This document shows positions 7,182 to 14,864 of a stretch of 41,090 bases of DNA, in pieces. The stretch is from a virus. Made by a program: the position numbers and the translations under genes. Numbering within the stretch: the first letter of the stretch is position 1; each line of letters begins with the position of its first letter. The stretch lies in IMG/VR virus record IMGVR_UViG_3300043449_000667, positions 1 through 41,090 of that record. The stretch is one strand, 5' to 3'. Below the pieces are notes generated by a model that was not told the DNA's origin, did not search any database, and saw only the letters and a program-made list of their open reading frames with translations.

Positions 7182-7925
7182 TTAACCTTTGATAATGTAC
7201 TCTGGGTACTTGTTTATGCTTTGATCGAGTAGCGACTCAAGTCTATCTACATCAACCCAACCTTTAATGACCACAAGTATTTTTCTATACCGTGGATCAA
7301 AATCTGCTCCGTGCAAGAAATCTTCATTGTTCCATGCAAATGTATTAGTATCTATCGGAAGTTTGACATAGTGTTTATCCACTTGTGGAACTTCCGTTTG
7401 AGGATTGTGTTTGGCAACTGGAGTTAACCAAAACGTTTCAGTTGGATTTTGATCATCCAACATAATTCTTATTTCAGTAGGGAATCGTAGCAGACCATCT
7501 AAACTAGGCGGCATGTTCCCATCATAGTGTGCTCTTACTTCACGGTTAGCACTCCATAGTCTAACCGAACGTATTCTACAAAATGGTAGCTGTTCAAATA
7601 TAGATTTTAGAAACTTTGGTTGTGTAGAGGCCAATGCACCTGATATTTTAGTATTCCAAGCGGCTTTAGATAGTAGCGTAGTATCCTCATACAATGCTAA
7701 TCCTTCCCATTGGGTAAAGGACATAACAGGAGCATCTTTACCCAACGCACCACGATCAATGTGCTGACGATCAACAGGGACTACCTCATCGTTCCATATA
7801 CGCCAGAACGCTTCTGTGTCATCTAACTCAAACTTAGGCAGTGCTAATGGCAACGCACCAACTCCAGCATATTTTTCTACTAGTTTTGGTACGCTGTCTA
7901 GTTTGATTAGATTGATCAAACTCAT
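7182..7925 (-). CDS. Putative 2-oxoglutarate/Fe(II) oxygenase
   Basis: This 247-residue protein has the outline of an Asp/Asn beta-hydroxylase-like 2OG oxygenase. An HxD pair (RAHYDGNM, near residue 133) lies before a jelly-roll stretch (RIMLDDQ, ETFWLTP). A distal His and Arg follow in [10 protein letters not shown]...RYRKILVV. These would hold Fe(II) and 2-oxoglutarate. The substrate is unknown; sugars, proteins and modified bases are all possible. It ends with an ATGA-style overlap onto the ferredoxin stop region, so electron-transfer pairing is tempting but unproven. Confidence 0.6.
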   Translation of the reverse strand: MSLINLIKLDSVPKLVEKYAGVGALPLALPKFELDDTEAFWRIWNDEVVPVDRQHIDRGALGKDAPVMSFTQWEGLALYEDTTLLSKAAWNTKISGALASTQPKFLKSIFEQLPFCRIRSVRLWSANREVRAHYDGNMPPSLDGLLRFPTEIRIMLDDQNPTETFWLTPVAKHNPQTEVPQVDKHYVKLPIDTNTFAWNNEDFLHGADFDPRYRKILVVIKGWVDVDRLESLLDQSINKYPEYIIKG

Positions 7926-8239
7926 TCTTCTAAAAGATGACGTTTATCTTTAATTGCTTTGAACTCTTCGGCCTCGGGCAACGGACTTTTCTTTTTGTTG
8001 ATAACTGGCCAGCCAACAGCAAGTCGAGCATTGATATTAGTCCAAAACTCATCCTTAACTTCGTGTCCGGGCACAATAGCATCAACTGGACATTCTGGAA
8101 CGCACACTGCACAGTCGATGCAATTGTCAGGGTCGATAACTAAAAAGTTAGGACCTTCTTTGAAGCAATCAACAGGGCACACATCTACACAATCAGTGTA
8201 CTTGCATTTAATACAGCTTTCAGTGACTACAAATGTCAT
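7922..8239 (-). CDS. fdxA: 7Fe-type ferredoxin (3Fe-4S + 4Fe-4S)
   Basis: A 105-residue ferredoxin of the FdxA (Azotobacter FdI) type. It begins [20 protein letters not shown] followed by CPVDCF, then [16 protein letters not shown], giving the two cluster-binding Cys sets. The C-terminal tail ([14 protein letters not shown]) also matches bacterial FdxA in length and character. It is a soluble low-potential electron carrier. The strong match in style to proteobacterial FdxA points to acquisition from a host. Possible clients in this genome are QueE, the other radical SAM proteins or the flavin enzyme. It overlaps the oxygenase gene by 4 nt. Confidence 0.92.
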   Translation of the reverse strand: MTFVVTESCIKCKYTDCVDVCPVDCFKEGPNFLVIDPDNCIDCAVCVPECPVDAIVPGHEVKDEFWTNINARLAVGWPVINKKKSPLPEAEEFKAIKDKRHLLEE

Positions 8240-8240
8240 T

Positions 8241-8654
8241 TTAGATTTTCCAATTCGATTCGATATATTCTTTATTCTCTGGCTTATTGCCAGTGAGACC
8301 TAACATGCTACGATAGGCTTGCCATGCTTCTTGTACCATAGGATCTTGGTGTCCTCCTGTGGGCAACAAGTCAGCCCATACACAATCCTCTGGCATTTGG
8401 CTACGGTATGTGCCAAAGTTACGAGGTTGGTGAATTTTGCCTTCGCGAAACAAGATACTTGCTACGCCATGACACGCGGCTTCGTCTAGTCCCAACAAGT
8501 AGTTATCCCGCCACATATACTCGGCAACAATACCATCCAATTGTTCTTGAGTAGTAAAGCGAGTACCTGAGACAATTACAACAACATCATCCTGTTCCAC
8601 TGTTCCATTAACAATGTCACGGATACAACGACCTAAACTAAATCCTATTTTCAT
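8241..8654 (-). CDS. Hypothetical protein
   Basis: A 137-residue protein beginning [17 protein letters not shown] with a strand-helix start and [10 protein letters not shown], suggesting an alpha/beta fold. Later it has [19 protein letters not shown] and [11 protein letters not shown]. The family is unrecognised, though the style fits a conserved phage protein. It overlaps the phosphoribosyltransferase gene by 4 nt, so both are probably co-expressed; a nucleotide-related role is only suggested by that neighbour. Confidence 0.6.
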   Translation of the reverse strand: MKIGFSLGRCIRDIVNGTVEQDDVVVIVSGTRFTTQEQLDGIVAEYMWRDNYLLGLDEAACHGVASILFREGKIHQPRNFGTYRSQMPEDCVWADLLPTGGHQDPMVQEAWQAYRSMLGLTGNKPENKEYIESNWKI

Positions 8655-9151
8655 GTGTCCCTACTCCAAAAAGATTCCCAAGGAAAGTCAATCCAAATAT
8701 CACGTTCAAGTTTGTTGATAGCAGTGCCATAATAATCACTGCACTCTTTGCTACTTTCGTTTTCAACAAGACTTGCCCAACGAACACTATTATGCCAGAA
8801 TTTGTCAATAAAGTCAACCTCTATTCCTGCCACACTGGAGGCCCAGTCTGCTTTGAGCCATTCTTGCGTTGAGCCTTGATCATTAATGTCATCTACTAAC
8901 AGTATTTTCTTGCCTGCAATAACGTCATCTGGTGCCCATAGCAGAGATTCGGTATCCGGTGTATCACGCAAGGACACCTTAACAGTTGTATGTGGTACAG
9001 CAAGGTAATGACTAAGCATAATACTGGCAGCAAGACCGCCGCGGTCTACTCCGATGATCAAGTCTGGGCGCCAACCATCTAGTTGCATATTACGAGCAAT
9101 AGTCTGCACATGCCATTCAATATCATGCCAAGAAAGTGATAGTTTATTCAT
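8651..9151 (-). CDS. Type I phosphoribosyltransferase-like protein
   Basis: A 166-residue protein with the PRPP-binding loop of type I phosphoribosyltransferases: KILLVDDINDQGST, in which two acidic residues and DQGST contact the pyrophosphate and ribose-phosphate. An earlier IIGVDRGGL strand-loop is also typical. These enzymes attach or remove a base at PRPP (salvage). The base specificity cannot be read. It overlaps the next genes on both sides by a few nucleotides, typical of this operon. Confidence 0.8.
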   Translation of the reverse strand: MNKLSLSWHDIEWHVQTIARNMQLDGWRPDLIIGVDRGGLAASIMLSHYLAVPHTTVKVSLRDTPDTESLLWAPDDVIAGKKILLVDDINDQGSTQEWLKADWASSVAGIEVDFIDKFWHNSVRWASLVENESSKECSDYYGTAINKLERDIWIDFPWESFWSRDT

Positions 9152-9602
9152 CAGTATCGGGTCCGCTTAACAGTCGTTCCATTGCTTTGTACTCATCGTA
9201 CAGTTCTTTAAGCATAGGATACTTTTCATGCATTTCAAAGTTGGGTGCCAAGATAAGCAAACGCTTTTTAAGTGTTTCCATCATGTCAGCTAGCTCGTCA
9301 ATGTCTATTGTGCTCTTAGCAGTGGTGATAGTTGTTTTACCATACTGAGTAGTACCTGCATTAAGTGTGTCGCCACTGCTGAACGATATGCTACTACCAT
9401 TGGCCCAACTGCTTGGTCCGATAGTTATGTTACCAAGATCGATAGCACTGGTATCGTTCATAATGTACGTATCGCTAGCACTAATGGCACCAATCTCTTG
9501 TGCAATAACACCAACAGACATGTTAGACTCGTCCCACTTAAACTCAACAGGATCTATACTTGATAGCACATCTTTTAATTTGTCTTTATCGCTATTATCC
9601 AT
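9144..9602 (-). CDS. Small protein with a tail-fibre chaperone (S74)-like motif
   Basis: A 152-residue protein. Residues about 12-38 (VLSSIDPVEFKWDES...GVIAQEIG) resemble the DPVxFxWK...GVIAQE motif of intramolecular chaperone domains (Peptidase_S74) at the ends of tail fibres and endosialidases. A Ser/Thr/Gly-rich middle follows, then a helical C-terminus (DELADMMETLKKRLLILAPN) typical of phage structural proteins. It is much shorter than a fibre. It may be a virion accessory protein or a remnant that kept the chaperone-like piece. Confidence 0.55.
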   Translation of the reverse strand: MDNSDKDKLKDVLSSIDPVEFKWDESNMSVGVIAQEIGAISASDTYIMNDTSAIDLGNITIGPSSWANGSSISFSSGDTLNAGTTQYGKTTITTAKSTIDIDELADMMETLKKRLLILAPNFEMHEKYPMLKELYDEYKAMERLLSGPDTDE

Positions 9603-10282
9603 TATTTGATTCCTTTGTATATAGGAAAGCTGTACTTGGGATTAGAAAAAACTGCTTTTTTAAATTTAATTTCCATCCTTGTTTTGCCTCGATATAATTT
9701 TATCTGAACAAGTTTGGGATCAGCTAACGAGGTTACTGTAACTGACGCTTCCTTCTTGCTAAGAGTACATTTGTCAATGTCAAAGACTGGGTTTACATCT
9801 AGCTTTCGAAAACCAATCAATGAGCACTGTAAAGTTTTTTTGTCTCTAATAATAGCCAACAAGTAATACTGTTCAACTGAATTAACTTTTTCCAACCAGC
9901 CGCCAACCAAGAGATTCCAAAGGTATTCTATATCAAATGTTGCGTAGTATTCGGCACTGTCTTTCTTGAGTAACTTTTGATGTAAACTAGCTTCTGTGGT
10001 AGTAGTATTACCACGCTGTAGACTCTTTACATCAGCAATACTTTCACCTATACGTACATCAGCAATGCCTTTGCCAGCGCCGCACCATACTGCATCTAAG
10101 ATACTATCTGTTACTAGATACTCCCACAGCTCTTTACCCATACTAAGAGGCCGACCTTGATCAATGTACTTCCGCAATGGTTCAATAACTTTTTCAAATT
10201 CGGCGTGAAATGTATCAGCAAATGTTGGCCCAACAAGTTGCTGAATTTCCTCAACAGTCATTGGGACTAGGCAGTAGGTCAT
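9602..10282 (-). CDS. Hypothetical protein, possible PD-(D/E)XK-like nuclease
   Basis: This 226-residue protein is coupled to folE by an ATGA overlap. Residues about 68-90 (AGKGIADVRIGESIADVKSL) contain an Asp followed eight residues on by DVK, which could be the D...(D/E)xK pair of a restriction-like nuclease. The flanking SSxxx helices and a later basic strand would be compatible. This is weak by-eye evidence and I give no name. Its place beside folE is the only hint of a DNA-modification link. Confidence 0.5.
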   Translation of the reverse strand: MTYCLVPMTVEEIQQLVGPTFADTFHAEFEKVIEPLRKYIDQGRPLSMGKELWEYLVTDSILDAVWCGAGKGIADVRIGESIADVKSLQRGNTTTTEASLHQKLLKKDSAEYYATFDIEYLWNLLVGGWLEKVNSVEQYYLLAIIRDKKTLQCSLIGFRKLDVNPVFDIDKCTLSKKEASVTVTSLADPKLVQIKLYRGKTRMEIKFKKAVFSNPKYSFPIYKGIK

Positions 10283-10998
10283 CGTGGAGCAAAGTCTTGT
10301 TGGAGTTTGATGTTGTCAAAAAACTCTTTCTTTGTGCTTTGATCACTTTGGAAAGCACCTTTGAGCACTGTAGTCTGTGTCAATGATGAGTGTGCCATAA
10401 TGCCACGGTTCTCACAGCATCCATGTACAGCCTGCACGTATACGCCTACGTCTTTTGCGTCTGTGGCTTTTTGGATTTCCCTAGCAATGTCATTAGCAAG
10501 TTCCTCCTGGAGAGTACCTCGTCTTGCACACCACTGGGCAATGCGTGTGTACTTGGATAGTCCGATAAGTTTCTCAGCGGCAATAATGCCAATATAAGCA
10601 ACGCCACTAACGGGTTGGTGATGATGGCTACACATACTGCGAAGCTCACTGCGAACAACCAACATACCTTCGTAACGGTCCGCCGAGTCGTTTGGAAATG
10701 CTGTTGCGTCTGGTGCTGGGTCATATCTACCTGCCATGATTTCATTGTAGTACATCTTGGCAAGTCGTCTTGCAGTACCTTTAGAGTTTGGATCTGTTTC
10801 GCGATCGATAAGCAACGTGTCTAGCACTTGTTCAAACGCGACTGTAGCTTCATTGATTAGTTGATCCTTTTCAACATCGCTAATGTATTCGCTAATGTTG
10901 TCACCTGCCCAGAAACGTTTGTTATCCTGTTTAAGGCGACTGCGGATAACCTGGCTAAGTGGCTTGCCGTCTTCTTCTTTATAATGTAGTTCTGTCAA
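10279..10998 (-). CDS. folE: GTP cyclohydrolase I
   Basis: FolE converts GTP to 7,8-dihydroneopterin triphosphate, the first step towards folate and 7-deazaguanines. The 239-residue protein has the family signature: SMCSHHHQPVSG with zinc ligands C123 and H126, the GLSKY(T)R segment, and HGCCENRGI with the third ligand C194. The start is a TTG at 10998, preceded by GGAGA at good distance; the next in-frame ATG would remove conserved sequence. A sigma70-like promoter lies 40-70 nt upstream. Together with the QueD-like, QueE and DpdA-like genes it points to DNA 7-deazaguanine synthesis. Confidence 0.93.
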   Translation of the reverse strand: MTELHYKEEDGKPLSQVIRSRLKQDNKRFWAGDNISEYISDVEKDQLINEATVAFEQVLDTLLIDRETDPNSKGTARRLAKMYYNEIMAGRYDPAPDATAFPNDSADRYEGMLVVRSELRSMCSHHHQPVSGVAYIGIIAAEKLIGLSKYTRIAQWCARRGTLQEELANDIAREIQKATDAKDVGVYVQAVHGCCENRGIMAHSSLTQTTVLKGAFQSDQSTKKEFFDNIKLQQDFAPR

Positions 10999-11040
10999 TT
11001 TTGTTTTCTCCGAGTTAATGACGTGGATGTCATATTGTTT

Positions 11041-11069
11041 ATTGTAACATCTATTTAGGGATTAAGCAA
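11041..11069 (-). promoter_or_regulatory. Probable sigma70 promoter for folE
   Basis: The minus strand has TTGCTT (11069-11064), a 17-bp spacer and TACAAT (11046-11041), about 43 nt before the TTG start of folE. The leader contains GGAGA and an imperfect inverted repeat (ATGAC...GTCAT). The -35 box lies inside the 3' end of the upstream gene. Confidence 0.55.
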
Positions 11070-11336
11070 GACTTCACTTGGCCAAGTTAGCAAATAAAGC
11101 ATTAAATCTTCTGGCTTTTTAAAGTGAACCATAATGGTAATATCAAACATCTCATGTGAGTGTTTAGCTGATTCTACCTTTGACAATTTGCGCCAGTTAA
11201 ACGGGTCACCTTTGTAGTCAGTTGCTGTCCAACGATTCTTGCAGTTATCAATTAACCACCGCCTAATGTCCTTTAATGTATACACCATGGCGGCAGTCTT
11301 TGCTGAATAGAACTTATCCCTTGTTAGCGTTGGCAT
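11055..11336 (-). CDS. Isolated member of the W/F-motif small-protein family
   Basis: A 93-residue protein related to the 21.8-28.2 kb array. It has the mid-protein motif W27-L-I-D-N31 followed by W36, and a C-terminal F72-KKPED-LMLY81-L-L83-T-W85. Unlike the array copies it carries eight further residues after the Trp, and the next gene does not start there, so the motif is not serving as a ribosome site in this copy. I start it at 11336, overlapping the glutaredoxin stop by 23 nt; an ATG at 11288 is the alternative. The function is unknown. Confidence 0.6.
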   Translation of the reverse strand: MPTLTRDKFYSAKTAAMVYTLKDIRRWLIDNCKNRWTATDYKGDPFNWRKLSKVESAKHSHEMFDITIMVHFKKPEDLMLYLLTWPSEVLLNP

Positions 11337-11559
11337 AGAACTCACTCTTACGTAAGTCGTCCCAGCCGCCAACAAGATTTCCATCAATAATAATTTGGGG
11401 AACAGTTCGGGCAGTTGGTACTGCTTCTAATAAGTTTTCACGAGTAAAGCCATTATAGCCTACTTTGTGTTCTGTAAAGGCAAACCCTTTACTACCTAAC
11501 CATGCTTTTGCTTGGTCGCAATAAGGACAGTGATCCTTGCTATAAACTACGATTTCCAT
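11314..11559 (-). CDS. Glutaredoxin
   Basis: An 81-residue thioredoxin-fold protein with the dithiol active site CPYC (HCPYCDQAK, near residue 11), the cis-Pro segment TVPQIIIDG and the GGWDDL glutathione-site motif. It reduces disulfides, typically for ribonucleotide reductase in phages such as T4; no reductase is in this window. AAGGAAT lies a few bases before the ATG. Its last codons overlap the next small gene. Confidence 0.92.
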   Translation of the reverse strand: MEIVVYSKDHCPYCDQAKAWLGSKGFAFTEHKVGYNGFTRENLLEAVPTARTVPQIIIDGNLVGGWDDLRKSEFYANANKG

Positions 11560-11568
11560 TTTTATTCC

Positions 11569-11649
11569 TTATTGTGGTAGGGACCATTGTCCCATTGCTT
11601 GTTCATCGGGTATAAAAGGTACCCAGTCCTCTGGTACATCAATAATCAT
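11569..11649 (-). CDS. 26-residue small protein
   Basis: An ATG at 11649 overlaps the upstream stop (ATGA) and is preceded by GGAGCAGGA, a good ribosome site. The frame encodes MIIDVPEDWVPFIPDEQAMG and then QWSLPQ before TAA, just upstream of the glutaredoxin ribosome site. It fills what would otherwise be a gap of about 75 bases, and its junctions look like those of the surrounding genes. No homology can be judged at this length. Confidence 0.5.
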   Translation of the reverse strand: MIIDVPEDWVPFIPDEQAMGQWSLPQ

Positions 11650-11810
11650 ATTCCTGCTCCGTTATCAAATAATTGTTCTTCGTATTTCTTTAATGCTTCT
11701 TGATACTGTTCTTCAGTCAAGCCGTGCCAGCCAATACACTTGCCGTTGGGACTGCGGCCGCAACCGCACTTACCAAACTCTTCTGGATTTTCTTTTACTC
11801 TTACTTGCAT
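11646..11810 (-). CDS. CDGSH-like iron-sulfur mini-protein
   Basis: A 54-residue protein with CGCGRSPNGKCIGWHG (residues 15-30), which follows the CDGSH pattern C-x-C-x2-S-x4-C-x-G-x-H that binds a 2Fe-2S cluster through three Cys and one His. The usual D-G-S is I-G-W here. An acidic helix (TEEQYQEALKKYEEQL) completes it. It begins at the MQVRV start, preceded by AAAGG. It sits next to glutaredoxin, which fits a small redox pair. Confidence 0.6.
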   Translation of the reverse strand: MQVRVKENPEEFGKCGCGRSPNGKCIGWHGLTEEQYQEALKKYEEQLFDNGAGI

Positions 11811-11811
11811 A

Positions 11812-12240
11812 TTATGCCTTTGATGTGTCGTATGTTTGTGCAAAGATATCTTTCTTTACAGCACCATAGTCGCCTGCGCCATGACGTACAATATAGTCAT
11901 TACCAGCAGTGTAGTTTAAGTCGCCCCACGATGTATGTATAACACCGTCATGGTCAGCAAGTTTAGCAATCTTCATAATCTTCTTAGGAGTAGCAATGCC
12001 ATTACCCAAGTCATCTTTGAGACTGCGAAACTTTTCTGGTGTAATAGGATACTGCTCGCCTTTGGGACCAGTCATAATATAATGACCAGCTTCGTACTGT
12101 ACAGGACCTTCTAAAGTCTGTACAGTTCCTGCTTGTTGAGCAACTTTATATTTTTCTTGTGCTGGCTTCTTAAATGTTTCAAAGCTACCAGACTTGAACC
12201 AAGCATCGTTGATGCTGTTTTCTAGTTCATTTATTTTCAT
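11812..12240 (-). CDS. PGDYG-like protein with two repeats
   Basis: A 142-residue protein built of a helical N-terminus and two similar units. The first, around 38-73, has YEAGHYIMTGPKGEQYPI; the second, around 98-137, has YTAGNDYIVRHGAGDYGAV. Both contain the YxAGxxYI element, and the second ends with a (A)GDYG motif as in PGDYG proteins. No activity is known. The start MKINEL is preceded by AAGGAT and overlaps the cytidylyltransferase stop by 14 nt. Confidence 0.55.
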   Translation of the reverse strand: MKINELENSINDAWFKSGSFETFKKPAQEKYKVAQQAGTVQTLEGPVQYEAGHYIMTGPKGEQYPITPEKFRSLKDDLGNGIATPKKIMKIAKLADHDGVIHTSWGDLNYTAGNDYIVRHGAGDYGAVKKDIFAQTYDTSKA

Positions 12241-12664
12241 TGTTATCCTTGTTTGCTTCTGCTTCGTATACTCGTCGACGTAAGTTGCTAGAGCTAAAAC
12301 TATGATCCCTACCGTTAAAGTATAAATCAATGCCGCGCTTGTGGCAAATTTCTCGACCAGTAAACTCTTTACCTTCGTACTCTACTCCAAGTATACGTAC
12401 ATCGATTGGTAAAGTCAATAGCAAGTCCTCAAGATCCTTTTCAGTATTGTAAACCCAAACCTCATCAACATAACGACTACCTTTGAGTTGCATTTGACGT
12501 TCAACAATACTTTGAACAGGTCTGTTCTTGGTGGGACGATCTAATGTGGGATCGTTTTGTAATCCGCAGATCAAGTAATCGCATTGTGTCTTGGCTTCTT
12601 GTAGCATAGACACATGGCCCGCATGTAGCAAGTCAAATGTAGAACATGTAAATCCAATCTTCAT
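12227..12664 (-). CDS. Glycerol-3-phosphate cytidylyltransferase-like nucleotidyltransferase
   Basis: A 145-residue TagD/RfaE2-type nucleotidyltransferase. It has the family start MKIGFTCSTFDLLHAGH with the nucleotide-binding HxGH, CGLQNDPT, and FSSSNLRRR in the position of the usual RTxGISTT loop. It would join CTP (or another NTP) to a phosphorylated alcohol or sugar. It overlaps galE by 4 nt and forms a sugar-nucleotide block with galE and a glycosyltransferase. A second, larger member of the superfamily is at 28.8 kb. Confidence 0.82.
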   Translation of the reverse strand: MKIGFTCSTFDLLHAGHVSMLQEAKTQCDYLICGLQNDPTLDRPTKNRPVQSIVERQMQLKGSRYVDEVWVYNTEKDLEDLLLTLPIDVRILGVEYEGKEFTGREICHKRGIDLYFNGRDHSFSSSNLRRRVYEAEANKDNNENK

Positions 12665-13656
12665 GCTCTGCCCCTATACTCGGCCGAGTTATACCAAGAC
12701 CATGCAGTCTTTACAATGTTGTCAATTGAACTGTTCGCAGGAGTCCATCCCATGGTCTTCTTTGCTTTGTCAGCATAGGCAACTAATGTGGCTGGATCAC
12801 CAGGACGTACAGGACCCTTGTGAACTAGTACAGTGCGGCCAGTGATACGTTCAACTGAATTGATAACTTCTGTAATGCTTACACCTTTACCAGAGCCAAG
12901 GTTTAGTTCAATTGAAGTGCCTTTGTCGGCAGCTTCGCCCCACTTGGTAGCTAGATAATGTGCTTCGGCAATATCCTCGACGTGCAAGTAGTCGCGAACA
13001 CAAGTACCATCAGCTGTAGGATAATCGGTGCCGTTTAAAGTGAACACGCCTTTATTGACAATAGTCTCCATGATGCGAGCAATCACATGTGTTGCGGCTT
13101 TCAACTGTCCATGACGAACCTTTGAGTCGGCACCGCATGCGTTGAAGTAACGTAAGGCTACAGTTTTAAACCCATAGCCTTTTGCACAATCACGAAGCAC
13201 TTGTTCGGCCATCAACTTGCTTTGCCCATAAGGACTAATTGGAAGTGTTGGACTATATTCAGTAAGTGTATTAACAGTAGGCTCGCCATACACTGCGGCA
13301 CTTGACGAAAACACCACAGTCTTGCGCCAGCCACGTTCAGCCAAAGATGCTAATAGCTTGGCAGTGTTGCCTACATTGTTAGCATAGTAAGGACCCGGGT
13401 CTGTCATACTAGGTCCCACTAAACTTGTGCCAGCAATATGAATAAGTGCAACTGGTTTTTTGTCAATAAAAGAATTGATGAACATTGCGTTATTAAAGTC
13501 TCCTTTAATAACCTGATCTAGTTGCTCGGTAATCCAAGGAGCAGTGGCATTACGATCTACGCCAAGGACTTTGTATCCAAGGTCTTTAAATCGTAATGCA
13601 GTCTGACCGCCAATGTATCCATTGCAACCTGTAATGGCAACCCATTTATCTGTCAT
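12661..13656 (-). CDS. galE: UDP-glucose 4-epimerase-like
   Basis: A 331-residue extended short-chain dehydrogenase. It shows the NAD-binding GCNGYIGG near the N-terminus, the FSSSAAVYG active-site Ser region, the catalytic Y-x3-K in SPYGQSKLMAEQ, and the ALRYFNACGAD and RDYLHVEDIAEAH segments typical of GalE. It interconverts UDP-glucose and UDP-galactose (or N-acetyl forms). The length matches E. coli GalE (338). ATGA overlaps link it to the glycosyltransferase upstream and the cytidylyltransferase downstream, so the three likely act on one glycan. Confidence 0.92.
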   Translation of the reverse strand: MTDKWVAITGCNGYIGGQTALRFKDLGYKVLGVDRNATAPWITEQLDQVIKGDFNNAMFINSFIDKKPVALIHIAGTSLVGPSMTDPGPYYANNVGNTAKLLASLAERGWRKTVVFSSSAAVYGEPTVNTLTEYSPTLPISPYGQSKLMAEQVLRDCAKGYGFKTVALRYFNACGADSKVRHGQLKAATHVIARIMETIVNKGVFTLNGTDYPTADGTCVRDYLHVEDIAEAHYLATKWGEAADKGTSIELNLGSGKGVSITEVINSVERITGRTVLVHKGPVRPGDPATLVAYADKAKKTMGWTPANSSIDNIVKTAWSWYNSAEYRGRA

Positions 13657-14864
13657 AGTTTATACTTTGCTCCTGCAACATGATCGCGATAACGATTGCC
13701 TGCACGATTCCACTGAGCGGCTTTACATTCCATGCCACCTTCTGCAACTGTACCAGCAGTTTCCATAATGTCGCAAATGCGATCAATGGTACCATTGTTC
13801 CAATCACTAATCTTGCCCATAGCAGGATGTGGAGCTTTTAACAATGTTGTCAATTTGTCAAACGCATCTTGTTGGCTCCATGGCACGTACATTCTTGTGT
13901 GATCGTTTGCAAACGTTTCCGGAAAGCTACGATACGCAGGGTACAATACATTACAGCCTAATGTGTCTGCTTCACTTACTGTGTTGCTTACCCAGTCTTG
14001 CAATGCACAATTGAACAGCACCTTACTGTCATTGACAATATTGTAGTACTCATTCTTTTGTAGATCCTTATAGATCTTTAGCATGCCACGTTCTTCTAAC
14101 TGCGCCGCACGTCCAAGATATTTAGGATTGTTACTACGCAACGGACCACCACTCAGTACCGCAAACTCAACCTTAGGCATGTTATTACGATGCCATGCTT
14201 CGATTAAGTCCATAAAGAAGTCAGGTTGCTTCTCTTGGTCAAACCTTGCGGCAAATACAACTCTGTTGGCACGTTCAGCCCAAGGCTTAACCTGATTGTT
14301 TACACGGGCAAGTACTTCTTCTTTACCAAATGCTAAACCACTGATGTTATAGATAGGTGCTTCGTATCCTGCGATACGCATGTGAGCAACCATTTCTTCA
14401 TTGGTGGCTAATACAGTAGCAAACTCATTTACCATCTTTTCATACAAGCTCATCCACTTGCCCATGCCCCATACATGAACAAAGTCATCGGGGTCAATTG
14501 CTTGTGCAAGGCAACGTACAAAAACACGGGGACGTTGATGATGCGGAATCTGATCCATAATGTATGGCAACGATTCAATACCAGGTTGGAACATATCTTC
14601 AAAGTAGACAACGTCTTCACCTGTGACTTCGCCGCTACGCATCATTTGAACCAAGTTCATCATTTGACTCATTCCAAAGAAGCTTCGGCCATGTGCGTCT
14701 AACACTTGTCCCACACTAATTGCTTTGGTGTTGTCAATAGTCTGTCCGGGCACTACAACATAGTCAATGCCACGGCGGCGAAATACACTCTCGTTCCACT
14801 GCTGGAGTTGGAGAGTGTATCGCCCTTCATAGGGCTCGAGGCCCATATAGAAGAGCTTACGCAT
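13653..14864 (-). CDS. GT-B type glycosyltransferase
   Basis: This 403-residue protein looks like a GT4-style glycosyltransferase. A first Rossmann half is followed by the second-half start VVFAARFDQEKQPDFFMDLI, and then by a donor-site region SNTVSEADTLGCNVLYP where GT-B enzymes carry the acidic sugar-nucleotide contact. It would transfer a sugar to DNA, protein or surface glycan; the acceptor is unknown. The genomic order places it with galE and the cytidylyltransferase. Because the genome may carry modified bases, DNA glycosylation is one option. Confidence 0.75.
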   Translation of the reverse strand: MRKLFYMGLEPYEGRYTLQLQQWNESVFRRRGIDYVVVPGQTIDNTKAISVGQVLDAHGRSFFGMSQMMNLVQMMRSGEVTGEDVVYFEDMFQPGIESLPYIMDQIPHHQRPRVFVRCLAQAIDPDDFVHVWGMGKWMSLYEKMVNEFATVLATNEEMVAHMRIAGYEAPIYNISGLAFGKEEVLARVNNQVKPWAERANRVVFAARFDQEKQPDFFMDLIEAWHRNNMPKVEFAVLSGGPLRSNNPKYLGRAAQLEERGMLKIYKDLQKNEYYNIVNDSKVLFNCALQDWVSNTVSEADTLGCNVLYPAYRSFPETFANDHTRMYVPWSQQDAFDKLTTLLKAPHPAMGKISDWNNGTIDRICDIMETAGTVAEGGMECKAAQWNRAGNRYRDHVAGAKYKL

